64,000 nt of DNA from Lactifluus volemus (lineage: Eukaryota; Basidiomycota; Agaricomycetes; Russulales; Russulaceae), in the NCBI GenBank assembly GCA_022376515.1, contig WTXI01000007.1:62001-126000 (forward strand), given 5' to 3'. The notes beneath the pieces are model-generated. The model made no database searches. It was not told the origin of the DNA and worked only from the letters and a program-made list of their open reading frames with translations. Of the stretch, positions 22,392 to 32,494 are shown one piece after another. Position 1 is the first letter of the stretch. Every line of letters begins with the position of its first letter. The translations under genes were made by a program, and so were the position numbers.

Positions 22392-25184
22392 TTACTCACG
22401 GTCAGCAGCATAGTCCCAGTCACTCATCTCCGCGTTGATCCATCCAGACGTGGAGCGGTCAACACCGTGGCCATACCATAGGTAAGCCTTCTTGTCGTTG
22501 GTGTAGGGGCACGACCAATGCCAGTGAGGGTGTTCTAGGGGGACTCTACAAGCGTCTCTGAACTTGCATTGCTGGTGGGGTTCATGACACGAAGGGCCTG
22601 AATGGCCGTAGTCAGCACACCATTCGCACCATTGGTGGAGGGGGCACTCGATGTAGAGGTGCCCGGGGTTTCGTCGCTTGCATCGACCACAATAGGGTGT
22701 GTTCGTGATCCTGGCTGCGGCGCTGTCGGCGGCGGTTCCACTGCTACTATTGATGACCCGTTCCATGCAAGTCGTGCAGTGAAGGGAATGCGTGCTGTCA
22801 TGAACTGAACTCCTTGGCCACTCATCGTTGTCAGTGTTGCCGTCATTATCAAATGCCCATCCGAGTTCGTCGTCCTGGATAGGGGAGACAGATGAGGCGG
22901 GCGAGTCGCAGACGTTAGAGGTCGGTGAGCTTGGTAGGGAGGGTAGTTGGTTGTTTGGCGGGGAGGGGGCGGCGTCGCTCCGCGGGAGTCCACCAAAATC
23001 GGGGAGGTCCTCGTTCCACGAGGGTGGTGGGAGGTTGGCGAGTGGGGTCCACGGACGGTCGGCGGGAGGTGTGAGGTACTCCCAAATCGAACTTGTCGGT
23101 TTGGGTTGCTGTATGGCCCACGCTGCGAATTCACAGGCCTGGAAGAGTGATTCTCGAAGGGTGTCGTCGACCGGCGTAATTCGCGGGAATAAGGTGGGAG
23201 AACGGGGGTCGGGGAGCGGTTTCTTGGACGTCGTGTATAGCTCACTGGGATAAACGGTGGAGAGGTTGAACGATGATTGGTAGAGGAGTGACGATGGGTG
23301 GACCGGGCGGATGGGACGTGGTGCGGGTAGGTCATATTGGGTTGGGACATGTTGCATACGGCGAATCGTGAGGAAGTTTGGTAAAGGTGGTGTGGTAGTG
23401 GTAGTTGTAGTGGTGGGGATGAAAGTTGGTGATGTCGTTTCTTGCTGAAGCAAGAGGGTTCTTATAGCTTTTGGTTGAGCTTTGTAAAAGGCTGTGAGTA
23501 GTTCTGGAGCGTCAATATTCTCGGCTGGTTCCCATGTGTTGTGTGCGGCAGAATAGCCTTTCCACTTTAGGAGATATTGGAGTTTGGTTTTGTTCTTTGG
23601 TCCGATACGTCTGGACCCTAGAATAGCTTCCACTTCGTACTCCTCTTCTCCGTCTATAAGTTCCGGTGCGGGCTGTTCGAAGTTCGGACCATGTTCGGGT
23701 GTTTCCGTATAGGGAGCGATCAGTGATGTGTGAAATACATCATGAATTTGCCATCGATCTGGGAGTTTGAGGCGTACAACTACCGGTGATATGACTTTGG
23801 TAATTGTAAAAGGTCCGTAGCGTTTTGGGGCTAGTTTGCTGCTAAGGTGCGTCATTTTGAGGTTAGTACCTTCTAGCCAGACCTTTTCTCCTACGGCATA
23901 TTTTCGGTAGTGGCGTTGACCCTTCTTGTGTTCTGTGCGTTTGTGAAGGAGGGTCTGTGCGTGTTTCATCGCTGATCGGGCTTTTTCTCGGATGTTTTTG
24001 AGTTCTTCGGATCTTTTGTTGACATAGGGTAGATGACTTGTGATTCGAGAAGTTGCGACGAGAGGGGTATATCCGATAAGGAGTTCGTACGGAGTAAATC
24101 CGGTTGTGGCGTTTGGCCATGAGTTGTGAACAAACTGGGCCATGGGTAGGAGTGTGGACCAGTCGTTCATGTAATCATTGCCGTATATGCGGAGATATTG
24201 TTCTACTCGTTGGTTACTTCTTTCTGACTGACCATCCGTTTGAGGGTGATAGGCTGTACTGATATTTTGTGATATCTTGAGTTTCTGGCAGAGTCCCGTG
24301 GCTAGGTGTGACGTAAAGCGGGGATCTCTATCGGAGATGATTCTTCGGGGAACGCCATAGTTCGGAAAAACATTGGAGATGTATAGATCGATAACTTCTT
24401 CCGTGGTGATCTTTTTCGTACATGGTAGGAAGACGGCAGCTTTAGTGCAATCATGATCAACGATCGTGAGGATGGAATCATATCCATGTGACTCGGGAAG
24501 ATCCGTGATAAGGTCCATCGCCACGACTTGGAAAGGAACATTGGATGCTTCCTGTTCTCGTGGTTCGATGGGAGCGATGGGGGGTTTTGGGCGATGGGTA
24601 AGGGGTTTTGTTGACTGGCATGTGGCGCATCCCTTGACGTATTGGGTGACATACTGCTTGAGTCCAGGCCACCAGAAGTTATGGAAGACTTCTATCATGG
24701 TGTTGGCGATGCCTGGATGGCCAGCGAGTTGATGGTCATGATAACGCCAGAGTATATCTTTCTTCAGTTGGTCGTTCTCAGGGACTACTGGAGCGTCCGC
24801 TTTCCACCACTGTCCCTTGTGATCTTGCTCTAGCTGATGTTCTTCAGCCCATTGTTTCATGAGGTCGTCATTTTCCTTTTGTGCTAACCAAACACGTTCT
24901 TCAATGGAGTGAAGTTCCATTGCTTGGACAAAGAGTTTGTCAGGTAATACCACGACGTCTTCATTGTCATCATCGCCTTTGGGAATGGCGGGGTGTCGTG
25001 ACAGGGCGTCGGCACGATTTGTAGCGCCAGGTTTGTGGATGAGTTCAAAGTTAAACTCTGCTAACTTGCTCAAGTAACGCGCCACTCTTCGTGCAATGTT
25101 TCGTGGTGATCGATAGAATCGGAGATTGTTGTGGTCAGTGTATACTTTGATTGGGAATGGTGAGATAGTAACACGTGTTCCCAT
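22392..25184 (-). CDS. pol: A3 pol 3' ORF: RNase H end, integrase, chromodomain, Cys/His-rich tail
   Basis: A 930-codon open frame, the longest in the window. Residues 1-75 end RNase H (TDHNNLRFY). The integrase HHCC finger is about 148-189 (HQLAGHPG, CATC). Catalytic residues are Asp in MDLITDLP (about 224), Asp in SDRDPRF (about 286) and Glu in DGQSERSNQ (about 321). The GPY/F-like segment KRYGPFTI is near 454, and the chromodomain about 514-560 (YEVEAIL, YLLKWKGY, NTWEPAENI). A Pro/Ser/Thr linker follows, then a Cys/His-rich domain about 795-930 with CTTC, CGRC, CPLHQWCEWC, and CRVPLEHPHWHWSC. The first Met is not the true start; the frame is cut off from RT by an indel near 25180. Confidence 0.92.
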   Translation of the reverse strand: MGTRVTISPFPIKVYTDHNNLRFYRSPRNIARRVARYLSKLAEFNFELIHKPGATNRADALSRHPAIPKGDDDNEDVVVLPDKLFVQAMELHSIEERVWLAQKENDDLMKQWAEEHQLEQDHKGQWWKADAPVVPENDQLKKDILWRYHDHQLAGHPGIANTMIEVFHNFWWPGLKQYVTQYVKGCATCQSTKPLTHRPKPPIAPIEPREQEASNVPFQVVAMDLITDLPESHGYDSILTIVDHDCTKAAVFLPCTKKITTEEVIDLYISNVFPNYGVPRRIISDRDPRFTSHLATGLCQKLKISQNISTAYHPQTDGQSERSNQRVEQYLRIYGNDYMNDWSTLLPMAQFVHNSWPNATTGFTPYELLIGYTPLVATSRITSHLPYVNKRSEELKNIREKARSAMKHAQTLLHKRTEHKKGQRHYRKYAVGEKVWLEGTNLKMTHLSSKLAPKRYGPFTITKVISPVVVRLKLPDRWQIHDVFHTSLIAPYTETPEHGPNFEQPAPELIDGEEEYEVEAILGSRRIGPKNKTKLQYLLKWKGYSAAHNTWEPAENIDAPELLTAFYKAQPKAIRTLLLQQETTSPTFIPTTTTTTTTPPLPNFLTIRRMQHVPTQYDLPAPRPIRPVHPSSLLYQSSFNLSTVYPSELYTTSKKPLPDPRSPTLFPRITPVDDTLRESLFQACEFAAWAIQQPKPTSSIWEYLTPPADRPWTPLANLPPPSWNEDLPDFGGLPRSDAAPSPPNNQLPSLPSSPTSNVCDSPASSVSPIQDDELGWAFDNDGNTDNDEWPRSSVHDSTHSLHCTTCMERVINSSSGTAADSAAARITNTPYCGRCKRRNPGHLYIECPLHQWCEWCADYGHSGPSCHEPHQQCKFRDACRVPLEHPHWHWSCPYTNDKKAYLWYGHGVDRSTSGWINAEMSDWDYAADRE

Positions 25185-27064
25185 CGAAGGAGTCCTCTGA
25201 CGACCGCTAGAAGTTCGCGGTCATAGACTGGGTAATTTCTCTCCGCAGCGTTGAAGGTATGTGAGTCATAACCGACTGCTCTAGGTTTGTTGTCTTTATC
25301 TCTTTGAAGTAGGACTGCTCCAGTGGCATATTGGGAGGCGTCTACTTCAAGTTCAAAGGGTTTTGAGTAGTCGGGTCGGTATAGGACTGGGTCTTCTTGT
25401 ACGCGTTGAAGTAAAATTTTTAGGGCATTACTGCACTCATCGGTCCAGTTGAACTTCACCCCCTTCTTTAGAAGTGCAGTAATGGGGCGTGCGATGTCGG
25501 CAAACCACGGATGAAGGGTCGTTGAAAGCCGAGGACCCAAGGGTGCTTCTGACGTCTTCTACTTTTGTGAGACGGTGGGCCAATTGGCTAGGCCGTTTCT
25601 TTTGTTGGGTCAATTGTTATCTTCCATCACGGACTTCAATACCGAGGTATTTAACTTGTTCTTTCTCAAAGTGGCATTTTGACGCTTTGAAGAACAAGGA
25701 GAGTTCGCGAGCGCGTATGAGAACTCATGAGTGATTTCTCGAAGTTCTCTAAGTTGTCGGAGCAAATGAGGACGTCGTCCATATAGATTAGGATACGTCC
25801 TGGATATTTGTTGACAAGGTCGGCAAAGCGGCATCCATGAACTTTGGAAGACCGCTGGTGAATTCCGTAGTCCGAAGAACATTACTTTAGGCTTAAAAAG
25901 ACCATAGGGAGTTTTGAAGGCGGCTTTCCATTGGTCTTCATCTTGATGCGGATATTATGATACCCCCATCGGATGTCAAGGGTAGTAAAATACCGCATGC
26001 CATGGAGTTGTTCTAAAGATTTTCGATGCGGGGAGAGGGTAAACGTCAGGAATGGTATGTTCATTGACGCGTCGATAATCTTGGACGGTCTAGAACTTCC
26101 ATCTGCTTTAGGGATAAGAACCATGGTGAAGACCAAGGGGATCCGTTTGCTCGATATAGCCTTTTCCTGATGTTCTTTGAGGAATTTCTTCGTAATTTCC
26201 TTTCCTTCTTCAGTCAACGGATAAACTTTACATTGATGATGTCGGGTGCGTCTGGTTTCAACTTTATCTCCATGTCGAATTTTCCTCGACTAGGAGGGAA
26301 GCGTTTTGCTGCTTCTTCGTCAAAGATGAAGGCATGACGCTGGTATTCAGGGGTATTCCTTGAACAGCAGCGCTGAGCCGTACGTCGTTCAGTATCCGCA
26401 ATAGCCCATTCTTGGGATTTTCCAGCAGGTTCTAAAGCTCGTGCGAGTAAACTCGAGCTTTTTCTTTGAGGGCAACTGCTGCGTGGTAATATTGGGATTC
26501 AAGGCAAATCTTCGGGTTTTCATCATCTAGGGTTCGGTTTTTCCAGTTGAGTCGTGGATTGAACGTTTCTAGCCATGGATATCCAAGGATAATGCGATCC
26601 ATGCCTAGGTCTGTGATGAAGAAGTTTTGTAACTCTTCTAGTTTTCCCATACGGATACGTAATGTAGAAAACTTTGTGACTCGTCCTAATTTGTTTTCCG
26701 TGCCATCGACGTTAAAGATCTGGATTGGTTTGTCTAGATCTTTTGTCCCGAGTTGCCATCTTTCCGCGTTCGATGATCGATGAAATTACTGGTAGCGCCA
26801 CTGTCAACAAGCGCTTTGTCTTCTTTTGTCCGCCGTTATAGCTTGAATAAATAATAGGGACTTCCATTGATGAAATGGCATTTAAATACAAGCTATTCGG
26901 TACTAAGGCTCGGATCCAGGCGGCGAGATCAGAGCCCTTTAAAAAGACGGATCTTGGGAAAGGAATTCGGCAAGTTTGCCACGTTCTTCATCAGTCATAG
27001 CTTTGAGAGCTTTGGCGACTTCTGCGTTCGAAAGTTCTTTAGAAGAAGTGGGGTAGGGTCGTTG
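25070..27064 (-). pseudogene. pol: A3 pol 5' part: protease, RT, RNase H, frameshifted
   Basis: Pieces on the minus strand: the spacer after protease MGKLEELQNFFITDLGMDR (26650), RT palm segments with LRNSPAVFQ (25880) and SLEQLHGMRYFTTLDIRWGYHNI (about 25960-26020), and RNase H EVDASQYATGAVLL (about 25330). The YMDD region near 25780 reads YGRRPHLL in the open frame because of an indel. Single-base losses versus A1 occur near 25176, 25530-25620, 25690-25760, 25840 and 26140. The LTRs are identical, so these lesions are either very recent or sequence errors. Confidence 0.85.
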
Positions 27065-28750
27065 TTACTTCGGATGTTTCAGTAACACGAGCACGCGTAG
27101 TGCCGGCGGTGTTGCGTTTCGTTTCTTCTTAACAGGGCATTCTCTGGAGAGATGGCCTTGTTCTTTGCAATAGAAGCAACGTCCTTCGCGTATGAGGCGT
27201 TCGCGGTCGGGGTCAGGGGTACGGTTGTTTTGGGTAGTAGTGACGTCTACATCCATAGCGTCTGGGTCGCGTTGTGGGCGTGGGGCTGGGCGCGGTGGTT
27301 GTTGAGGACGGCGTTGTTGTTGTTGTTGTCCTCGCGCATTACCGAGTAATTGGGTAATGCGTCCTAGTGATCCGCCACCGTGCATTTCTTTGAACAATTT
27401 TTGTTCCGTCCATGCGGCTGCATGTTTTCGTGCCGCTTCTTGCCATTCTGCGAGGGTGTCTGGTTTCGGCCATTCGCGGTTCATGATGGTCATGTGAAGG
27501 GCTTCTTTAAGCCCGGCGCGATACTGGATGATAGTCCCTTGAGCGTCGGGTTCAAAGCCTGCTTCTTCGAGAAGGTCATTGAACGAAGTGGTGTAATCGT
27601 CCAGATCATCTCCGACCATCCGAAGTTTCGCAAACTTTGTAAGGGCATCTTCTTTTGCGGCAGCATCTCGGAAATCATCAAGGAACCTTTGTTTGAAACC
27701 AACCCAAAGGTCTAGGTCGTTGGGGTCTCCTCCACGGTCTAGATATCCTCCTAGGGAGTTAAGACGTGCTTGGGCCCAGCCTTCGCAACGTGGTCCGGAC
27801 ATAAACGTGGTGAACATGAGGATTCGGTTTGCAGGGTTCGACATTCCGGGGTTTCCTTGGTTTAATCTTCGGTAATTTTCGAAGATTTCCATGAATCGTT
27901 TTGATCGCGATCTATTTCCATCAAAGGGTTTTGGGGGAATCCCCATTAATCCTCCTCCGGCAGCGGGGATTTGAGCAAAGCCTTGGCCTTGTTGAAGGGG
28001 AGCTGCTGCCGCTGCTCCGCCTCCACCTCCTCCACCACCTCCAGGACTACCAGGTGCTCCTCCTCCTCCTCCACCACCGCTACCTCCTCCTCCCCCAGGG
28101 GAACCACCTCCTCCACCTCCTCCGCTACCGCTGAAGATTGCCCCACTACCGCTTGCCGTAGTAGAAGTTTTCTTTCCTTTTCCTTTGGGTTGGGAAAAGA
28201 GGGCTGAAGCGGTGGGTGTTACTGTAGCGGTTGCTGAGGCAATTTGGAAGGGGGGGAGTAGGGCATAACCGGCAACTCCTTGTGCAGCTGCATGAAAAGC
28301 TCGTGCTGCAAGAGATTGGATCGGTGAGGTGCTTGTGGAAGCAGGAGCTTTGGATTTGAATATAGTGTTCAGGGCGAGGAGTTCTTTAGGGGTAAGCGGG
28401 GCGTTTGGGTCGGGTATTGGTTCAGGCGTCGGTTGCTTAGCAAATATTTTTCTCATTTGCTCAAGCTGTTCGTCAGTGGGACTCTCAGGTAAGAGGTCCA
28501 TAGCTATGTTATAGTTCGGTTCTTCGCCACTTTCAGAATCAGATGGGGTTGCGGGTTGTTTCACTTGTTCAATTGCTTGTTCAAGTGTGATCATAGGGGT
28601 ATGGGAGTTGGCGCGAAGTCTAGTCCCGGCGGCCTGCGCAAGGGCTTCGTCATCATCGTCATCGCTTTGTGTAGGACGATCTTGTTCAGGAGATTCTTCG
28701 GCTAACGCGGTGAATCTACCATATGGACTGCCTCTAGAGCTGTCTGACAT
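27065..28750 (-). CDS. gag: A3 gag, 561 codons
   Basis: Starts at ATG 28750 (MSDSSRGSPYGRF), 48 bases inside the 5' LTR. It has an acidic N-terminus, LEQAIEQVKQPATPSDS, a glycine-rich linker (about residues 205-255), the gag domain (GNRSRSKRFMEIFENYRRL to about 440) and the CCHC knuckle CFYCKEQGHLSREC near the end. The last 15 residues are out of frame compared with A1 (loss near 27105), so the natural end DPSF is missed. Forms the particle and binds RNA. Confidence 0.92.
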   Translation of the reverse strand: MSDSSRGSPYGRFTALAEESPEQDRPTQSDDDDDEALAQAAGTRLRANSHTPMITLEQAIEQVKQPATPSDSESGEEPNYNIAMDLLPESPTDEQLEQMRKIFAKQPTPEPIPDPNAPLTPKELLALNTIFKSKAPASTSTSPIQSLAARAFHAAAQGVAGYALLPPFQIASATATVTPTASALFSQPKGKGKKTSTTASGSGAIFSGSGGGGGGGSPGGGGGSGGGGGGGAPGSPGGGGGGGGGAAAAAPLQQGQGFAQIPAAGGGLMGIPPKPFDGNRSRSKRFMEIFENYRRLNQGNPGMSNPANRILMFTTFMSGPRCEGWAQARLNSLGGYLDRGGDPNDLDLWVGFKQRFLDDFRDAAAKEDALTKFAKLRMVGDDLDDYTTSFNDLLEEAGFEPDAQGTIIQYRAGLKEALHMTIMNREWPKPDTLAEWQEAARKHAAAWTEQKLFKEMHGGGSLGRITQLLGNARGQQQQQRRPQQPPRPAPRPQRDPDAMDVDVTTTQNNRTPDPDRERLIREGRCFYCKEQGHLSRECPVKKKRNATPPALRVLVLLKHPK

Positions 28751-28783
28751 GGTTCGTTCGTTCGTTCACAAATGTGAGAGTAG

Positions 28784-28797
28784 GAAGTCTCAGTTTG
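28784..28797 (-). promoter_or_regulatory. A3 primer binding site, self-priming type
   Basis: On the minus strand CAAACTGAGACTTC follows the 5' LTR directly. The R region of both A3 LTRs reads AAATCTCAGTTTTG, one mismatch from the perfect pairing seen in A1 and A2. Confidence 0.6.
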
Positions 28798-29388
28798 TGT
28801 TAAGGTTCCAAGTGGGACCTTTGTACGAAGTGTACGTTCGTTCGTAAAGTCAAGAACTAGACTTGCAAGACGTGCAGGTCAAGATCAAAGGTTCGATAAA
28901 AATGAGACTTAGTAAACGACTAAGTCAAGAGCGTTTCAGAGGTCAAGGGCTTTGGGCTCAGGGTGAGACCAAAGTGTCAAGAGATCGAAGGTTGTGATGT
29001 CAAGAGGGTTCTCTCAGGTCTGATGCTTCTAGGCAAGACAAGGTTCTAATAGATAGAATGACTTGGATTGCGAAACAAAACTGAGATTTAAGGTCTCTAG
29101 AGCAGAAAGTACAGGGTTTATATATGAGAAGACGAGGCTATGTACACAGCCGTAGGGGCTGTGACCTTCGTACAGCTTTCAGGGCTTGAAACATGTTTCA
29201 GGAATCAGCGAGTCATCCTGTGCATGTGGCTGTTGCTTGCGGCTGTACGGTGCTGTGTGAGGCTGTATCGTGAGAGAAATAAGTAAGCGATCTGGAACAA
29301 AGCGATCGGTAGTCCATCCACATAAGCAATGAGTCATCAGTCCGAAAATGTATAGTATGAGTCAGCAAGCACGTGTCAGTTCATAACA
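28798..29388 (-). repeat. 5' LTR of A3
   Basis: 591 bp, TGTTAAGG to CATAACA on the plus strand. TATA (minus strand CATATATAAACC) near 29119. Followed by TGGAC. Confidence 0.96.
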
Positions 29389-29637
29389 TGGACAGCTGCA
29401 AGTCATCATATCGTACTGCAATTTGTACCCCCCAGGGCATTCAGCCACTGCTTCCATGATAGTTGACCTCCCAATTTCACACCTGCTTACCACATGTGTC
29501 AGACTGGAAGAGGCTCAAGACGTGTGTCACACCAGGAGAATCAAACTATCAAAGCAGTCAAGCTCCTGCATTTATGCAGCGCTGACATGGACATCGCAGG
29601 ACTCTGAGCGGCAGGAGTTGTTGAAGGTCACTCAATC
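29389..29637. other. Unassigned sequence between A3 and a family C LTR
   Basis: Originally contiguous with 21766, upstream of hAT-A. No gene recognised. A segment before the LTR (GCAGGAGTTGTTGAAGGTCA, about 29611-29630) resembles one after it (GGAGTTGTTGAAGGTTGA, about 31037), perhaps an old duplication. Confidence 0.3.
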
Positions 29638-30988
29638 TGTTACAGTTATATGGGCCGTCTGGCCCATTTGCTACTATTTTCCATCTATTTTTTGTCTTTT
29701 TTATCTATTTTTCATCTTGTGTTATGACCTAGGATCCCTTTCCTTGGCCAGCCCCCTCTATTTGGCTTCTAGGGGCTGTGCATTGTCTTTTGGGACATGT
29801 ATTTGACTTAGGAATCATGACTCAAATCTTGAGTCTGTTGCATTTTGACATTTTTTGACCAGCCCTAAAGTGGCTGCGCACGGACCACTCTTGTCAATGA
29901 TCGTGCCCTTCGTAGTTTACACTTTTTCGTACACTTACTACTTTACTTGGGTCTCCTTTACCCTCCTTCAACATTTTCGAGTTCTTTCCACTCCACAACA
30001 TTTCTCACATGATTCTTGTCGAGATAGAGGTACATAAGCGCACTTCGCGCACCTTCTTTGCTTTCCCTCAGCAATTATACTTTTTGCTGAGGTGAGTTAT
30101 CTTTCAGTCGTTTACTCTCTTGTAACACAACTCTGACACTTCTCGATTAGTATCTTACTGTAACAGGTTAGCTATGAAAACAAATAGCAATTATACTTTT
30201 TGCTGAGTATCTTACTGTAACAGAGTCAGCATTCTTGACTCAGATCTTGAGTCAGACACACTGAGTCAGTTCTTGAGTCATCAGAACTGACTCAGGTACT
30301 TAGTCAATGGTCTTGACTACACTACTTTACTGTGACCTTTGTAGGATAGTTGACTGGCCCTCTGTACGCATAAATAGGGCCCTGTAGATGAGCTAAAGCC
30401 CCCAGCTTCAGCTTTGTCTAGAATCACAGTTCATTGTCTCCTGCTCACACTCATATCACGTCTCCTCCTCTTGTCTTGTGAATCCCCTCTTCATACCTTG
30501 ATCTAGGTACTTTGTGCCACCATCAGACATCTGTTCGCTTGGTCCATTATCTTTGGAACAAGCTCACAGACACCTGAACCCTATTACGAGCATGTTGCAA
30601 AGAGTAGTTCCCACTCTTCGTGCCCCGCTTGTATTGAACCTTAGTTCAACCTCACACTAATGTACTAGGGCTAGAAAGATTATTTCTAACTCCAGTATGC
30701 TTGTGCCCATGTTGCAATTGAACCCACACATTATCATTTACCTATCTGCCACCATCTATCCTCTTTAGGAATGGTAACTCCAACCATTGCGTGCGCTGGC
30801 CTGTGTTATCTGCCACATGTGATATAAACACCGAGAGTTCGCACAGTCAAGTCTATCCTTCACAGGAACTTGTCTGCATGTTCTTAGATTGACTATTTGG
30901 TGTTGCTAGTCCTGTCCAACTCGCCACAGCAAATTGCCAGACCAGAAACGATGCTCACTTTGAGCCACATTTCCTGCAAACCGTGACA
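29638..30988 (+). repeat. Solo LTR C5, family C, with nested D1
   Basis: Starts TGTTACAG, ends ACCGTGACA, flanked by CAATC at 29633-29637 and 30989-30993. Net length about 960 bp without D1 and its GAGTC duplication. More diverged than C1-C4, so the oldest copy. TATA region CGCATAAATAGGGCC near 30367; TGASTCA cluster split by D1. Confidence 0.92.
29836..30222 (+). repeat. Solo LTR D1 with intron and exact spliced copy
   Basis: 387 bp, TGTTGCAT to CTGTAACA, flanked by GAGTC at 29831-29835 and 30223-30227, inside C5. X1 30070-30091 (22 bp), intron 30092-30150 (GTGAGT...GATTAG, with CTGAC as possible branch site), Y1 30151-30166, spacer 30167-30185, then X2 30186-30207 joined directly to Y2 30208-30222. 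X2 and Y2 equal X1 and Y1 base for base. Confidence 0.93.
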
Positions 30989-30993
30989 CAATC

Positions 30994-31715
30994 CAAACGA
31001 GCCCCTGTGTCTATGTAGCACTGACAAGGATGTCATGGAGTTGTTGAAGGTTGATTAGATACTCATGTTTGTGGATAATGAGAATGATAATCTTTAACTT
31101 ATTTATCAACTATGAGAGTGCGAACACACATAAGATACCCCAGCTGTGGGTACGGGTCCTGTGGTCTGGGGTACAGGTTTGGCACAGGCCAGCAAAATTG
31201 ATACCTGTACCCCAGCCCATGATACCCCAGACCCGCAAACCTGGCGGGTTTTAGATACCCCTGTCCAACACTACTAGCAACTCTAGCACCACAACATTTT
31301 CCTGATGTATGACCATATGATATAATGATACACCACCATAGGGAACTTTGACTGATCTGCATAATGGCGATTTGTGTCCAGGTGCAAATTGGTGACTGGG
31401 GCCTTTAAGATCATTACAAGGTCTTCCTTGAAGCCTCTTAGAGTCTTCCCACTCATCTCAGGACTTTTCCATCACGCCTGTCATCACCAAAGTTGCCAAT
31501 TGAATGCCCGAGCTGTGCACTGGCAGCGTACAGGATTAAGACAGCCACATCCCTTGCTATCTGCAGAGATCAACGGCGCCACCAGGGCCCGATGTTTTAA
31601 ACGACGCTAGCCATTATAGCTAAGAGGGCCCTAGTGATGCAAGATGGCAGTATAAAGACATGTAGTGAGTTTTTGGGCCAATCGGCTCTGCCATGAACCA
31701 GTTACAGGTGAACTT
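30994..31715. other. No gene; GGGTAT-type terminal repeats of an unidentified hAT near 31130-31280
   Basis: 31130-31275 has repeated ATACCCCAG/GGGGTA/GGGTACGGGT motifs ending CCCCTGTCCAACACTA; read inward on the minus strand this is TAGTGTTGGACAGGGGTATC, which looks like a hAT terminus. The partner end is not visible in this window. 31290-31715 shows nothing I recognise. Confidence 0.4.
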
Positions 31716-32215
31716 CATCAGCAAAATGTCCGAGCAGCTTAAAGTTACTTAAAGTTACTTAAAAAATTTTACTTAAAAAGTGCTTAAAATATGCTTAAAA
31801 TGTACTTAAAATTGCTTAAAATTGCTTTTTAAGTAGTTTTAAGTACATTAAGCAAAGCTTAAGACAATTAAGTCATTTAAGCACAATTAAGCAAGTTAAG
31901 CGATGCCCATTTTTTAAGCAAAGTGGTCACATGATTTTTAACCAACTGCTTAAGTGTCATATCTGTGTACTTAATTGCACTTAAAACATCTTGTTGACTG
32001 CTTACTGCACTTACCAGTTGCTTGATTATCAGGTGTTGCTTAATTATCACTTAAAACCACTTAAAACAATTGGTTCACTGCTTTCTTAGTTATTGTGTTT
32101 GCTTAATTGTTACTTAAACATGTACAGTCACTTAAAGTCGCTTAAAGTCGCTTAATTATCACATAATTAGCTAAGCACACTGAAAATTTTGTGAAGTCGC
32201 GAAGTTTTTGCAAAA
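31716..32215. repeat. TTAAGC/CTTAAA array, left end of element 2
   Basis: About 500 bp with dozens of CTTAA-containing words, probably subterminal transposase binding sites. Nothing coding. Confidence 0.65.
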
Positions 32216-32494
32216 GTCATGAATTTTTTGGCTAAGTCGTTCCAGTGCACCTGCATCTGTTGTTTACTCTTGTTTTCTCAATGTTGATTTTCGTTGCCTC
32301 ATCATTTTCGTGCCACTCGTTGTCTGCCCCGCTGTCTCCCTCTGTTGCTGTCTCCATGGTGTGGCCTCCGCTGTTGCTACCATTGCTCACCATCTTGCCC
32401 CGCCGCATGTCTCAGCATCCCTGCCTTCTTTCTCTCTTCCTCTGCGCCGCCTCCACTGCTTTCACCACCTCCACATTGTGCCTCCTCTCAAATG

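Larger units (their letters stand above)
21767..29388 (-). mobile_element. Chromovirus A3 (Ty3/gypsy), complete, LTRs apparently identical
   Basis: 7.62 kb, flanked by TGGAC at 21762-21766 and 29389-29393. The 591-bp LTRs (21767-22357 and 28798-29388) show no difference in my side-by-side reading, so the insertion is very young. Gag is intact to a frameshift in its tail; pol is open over its last 930 codons but broken in the RT region. Domain order as in A1. Confidence 0.96.
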
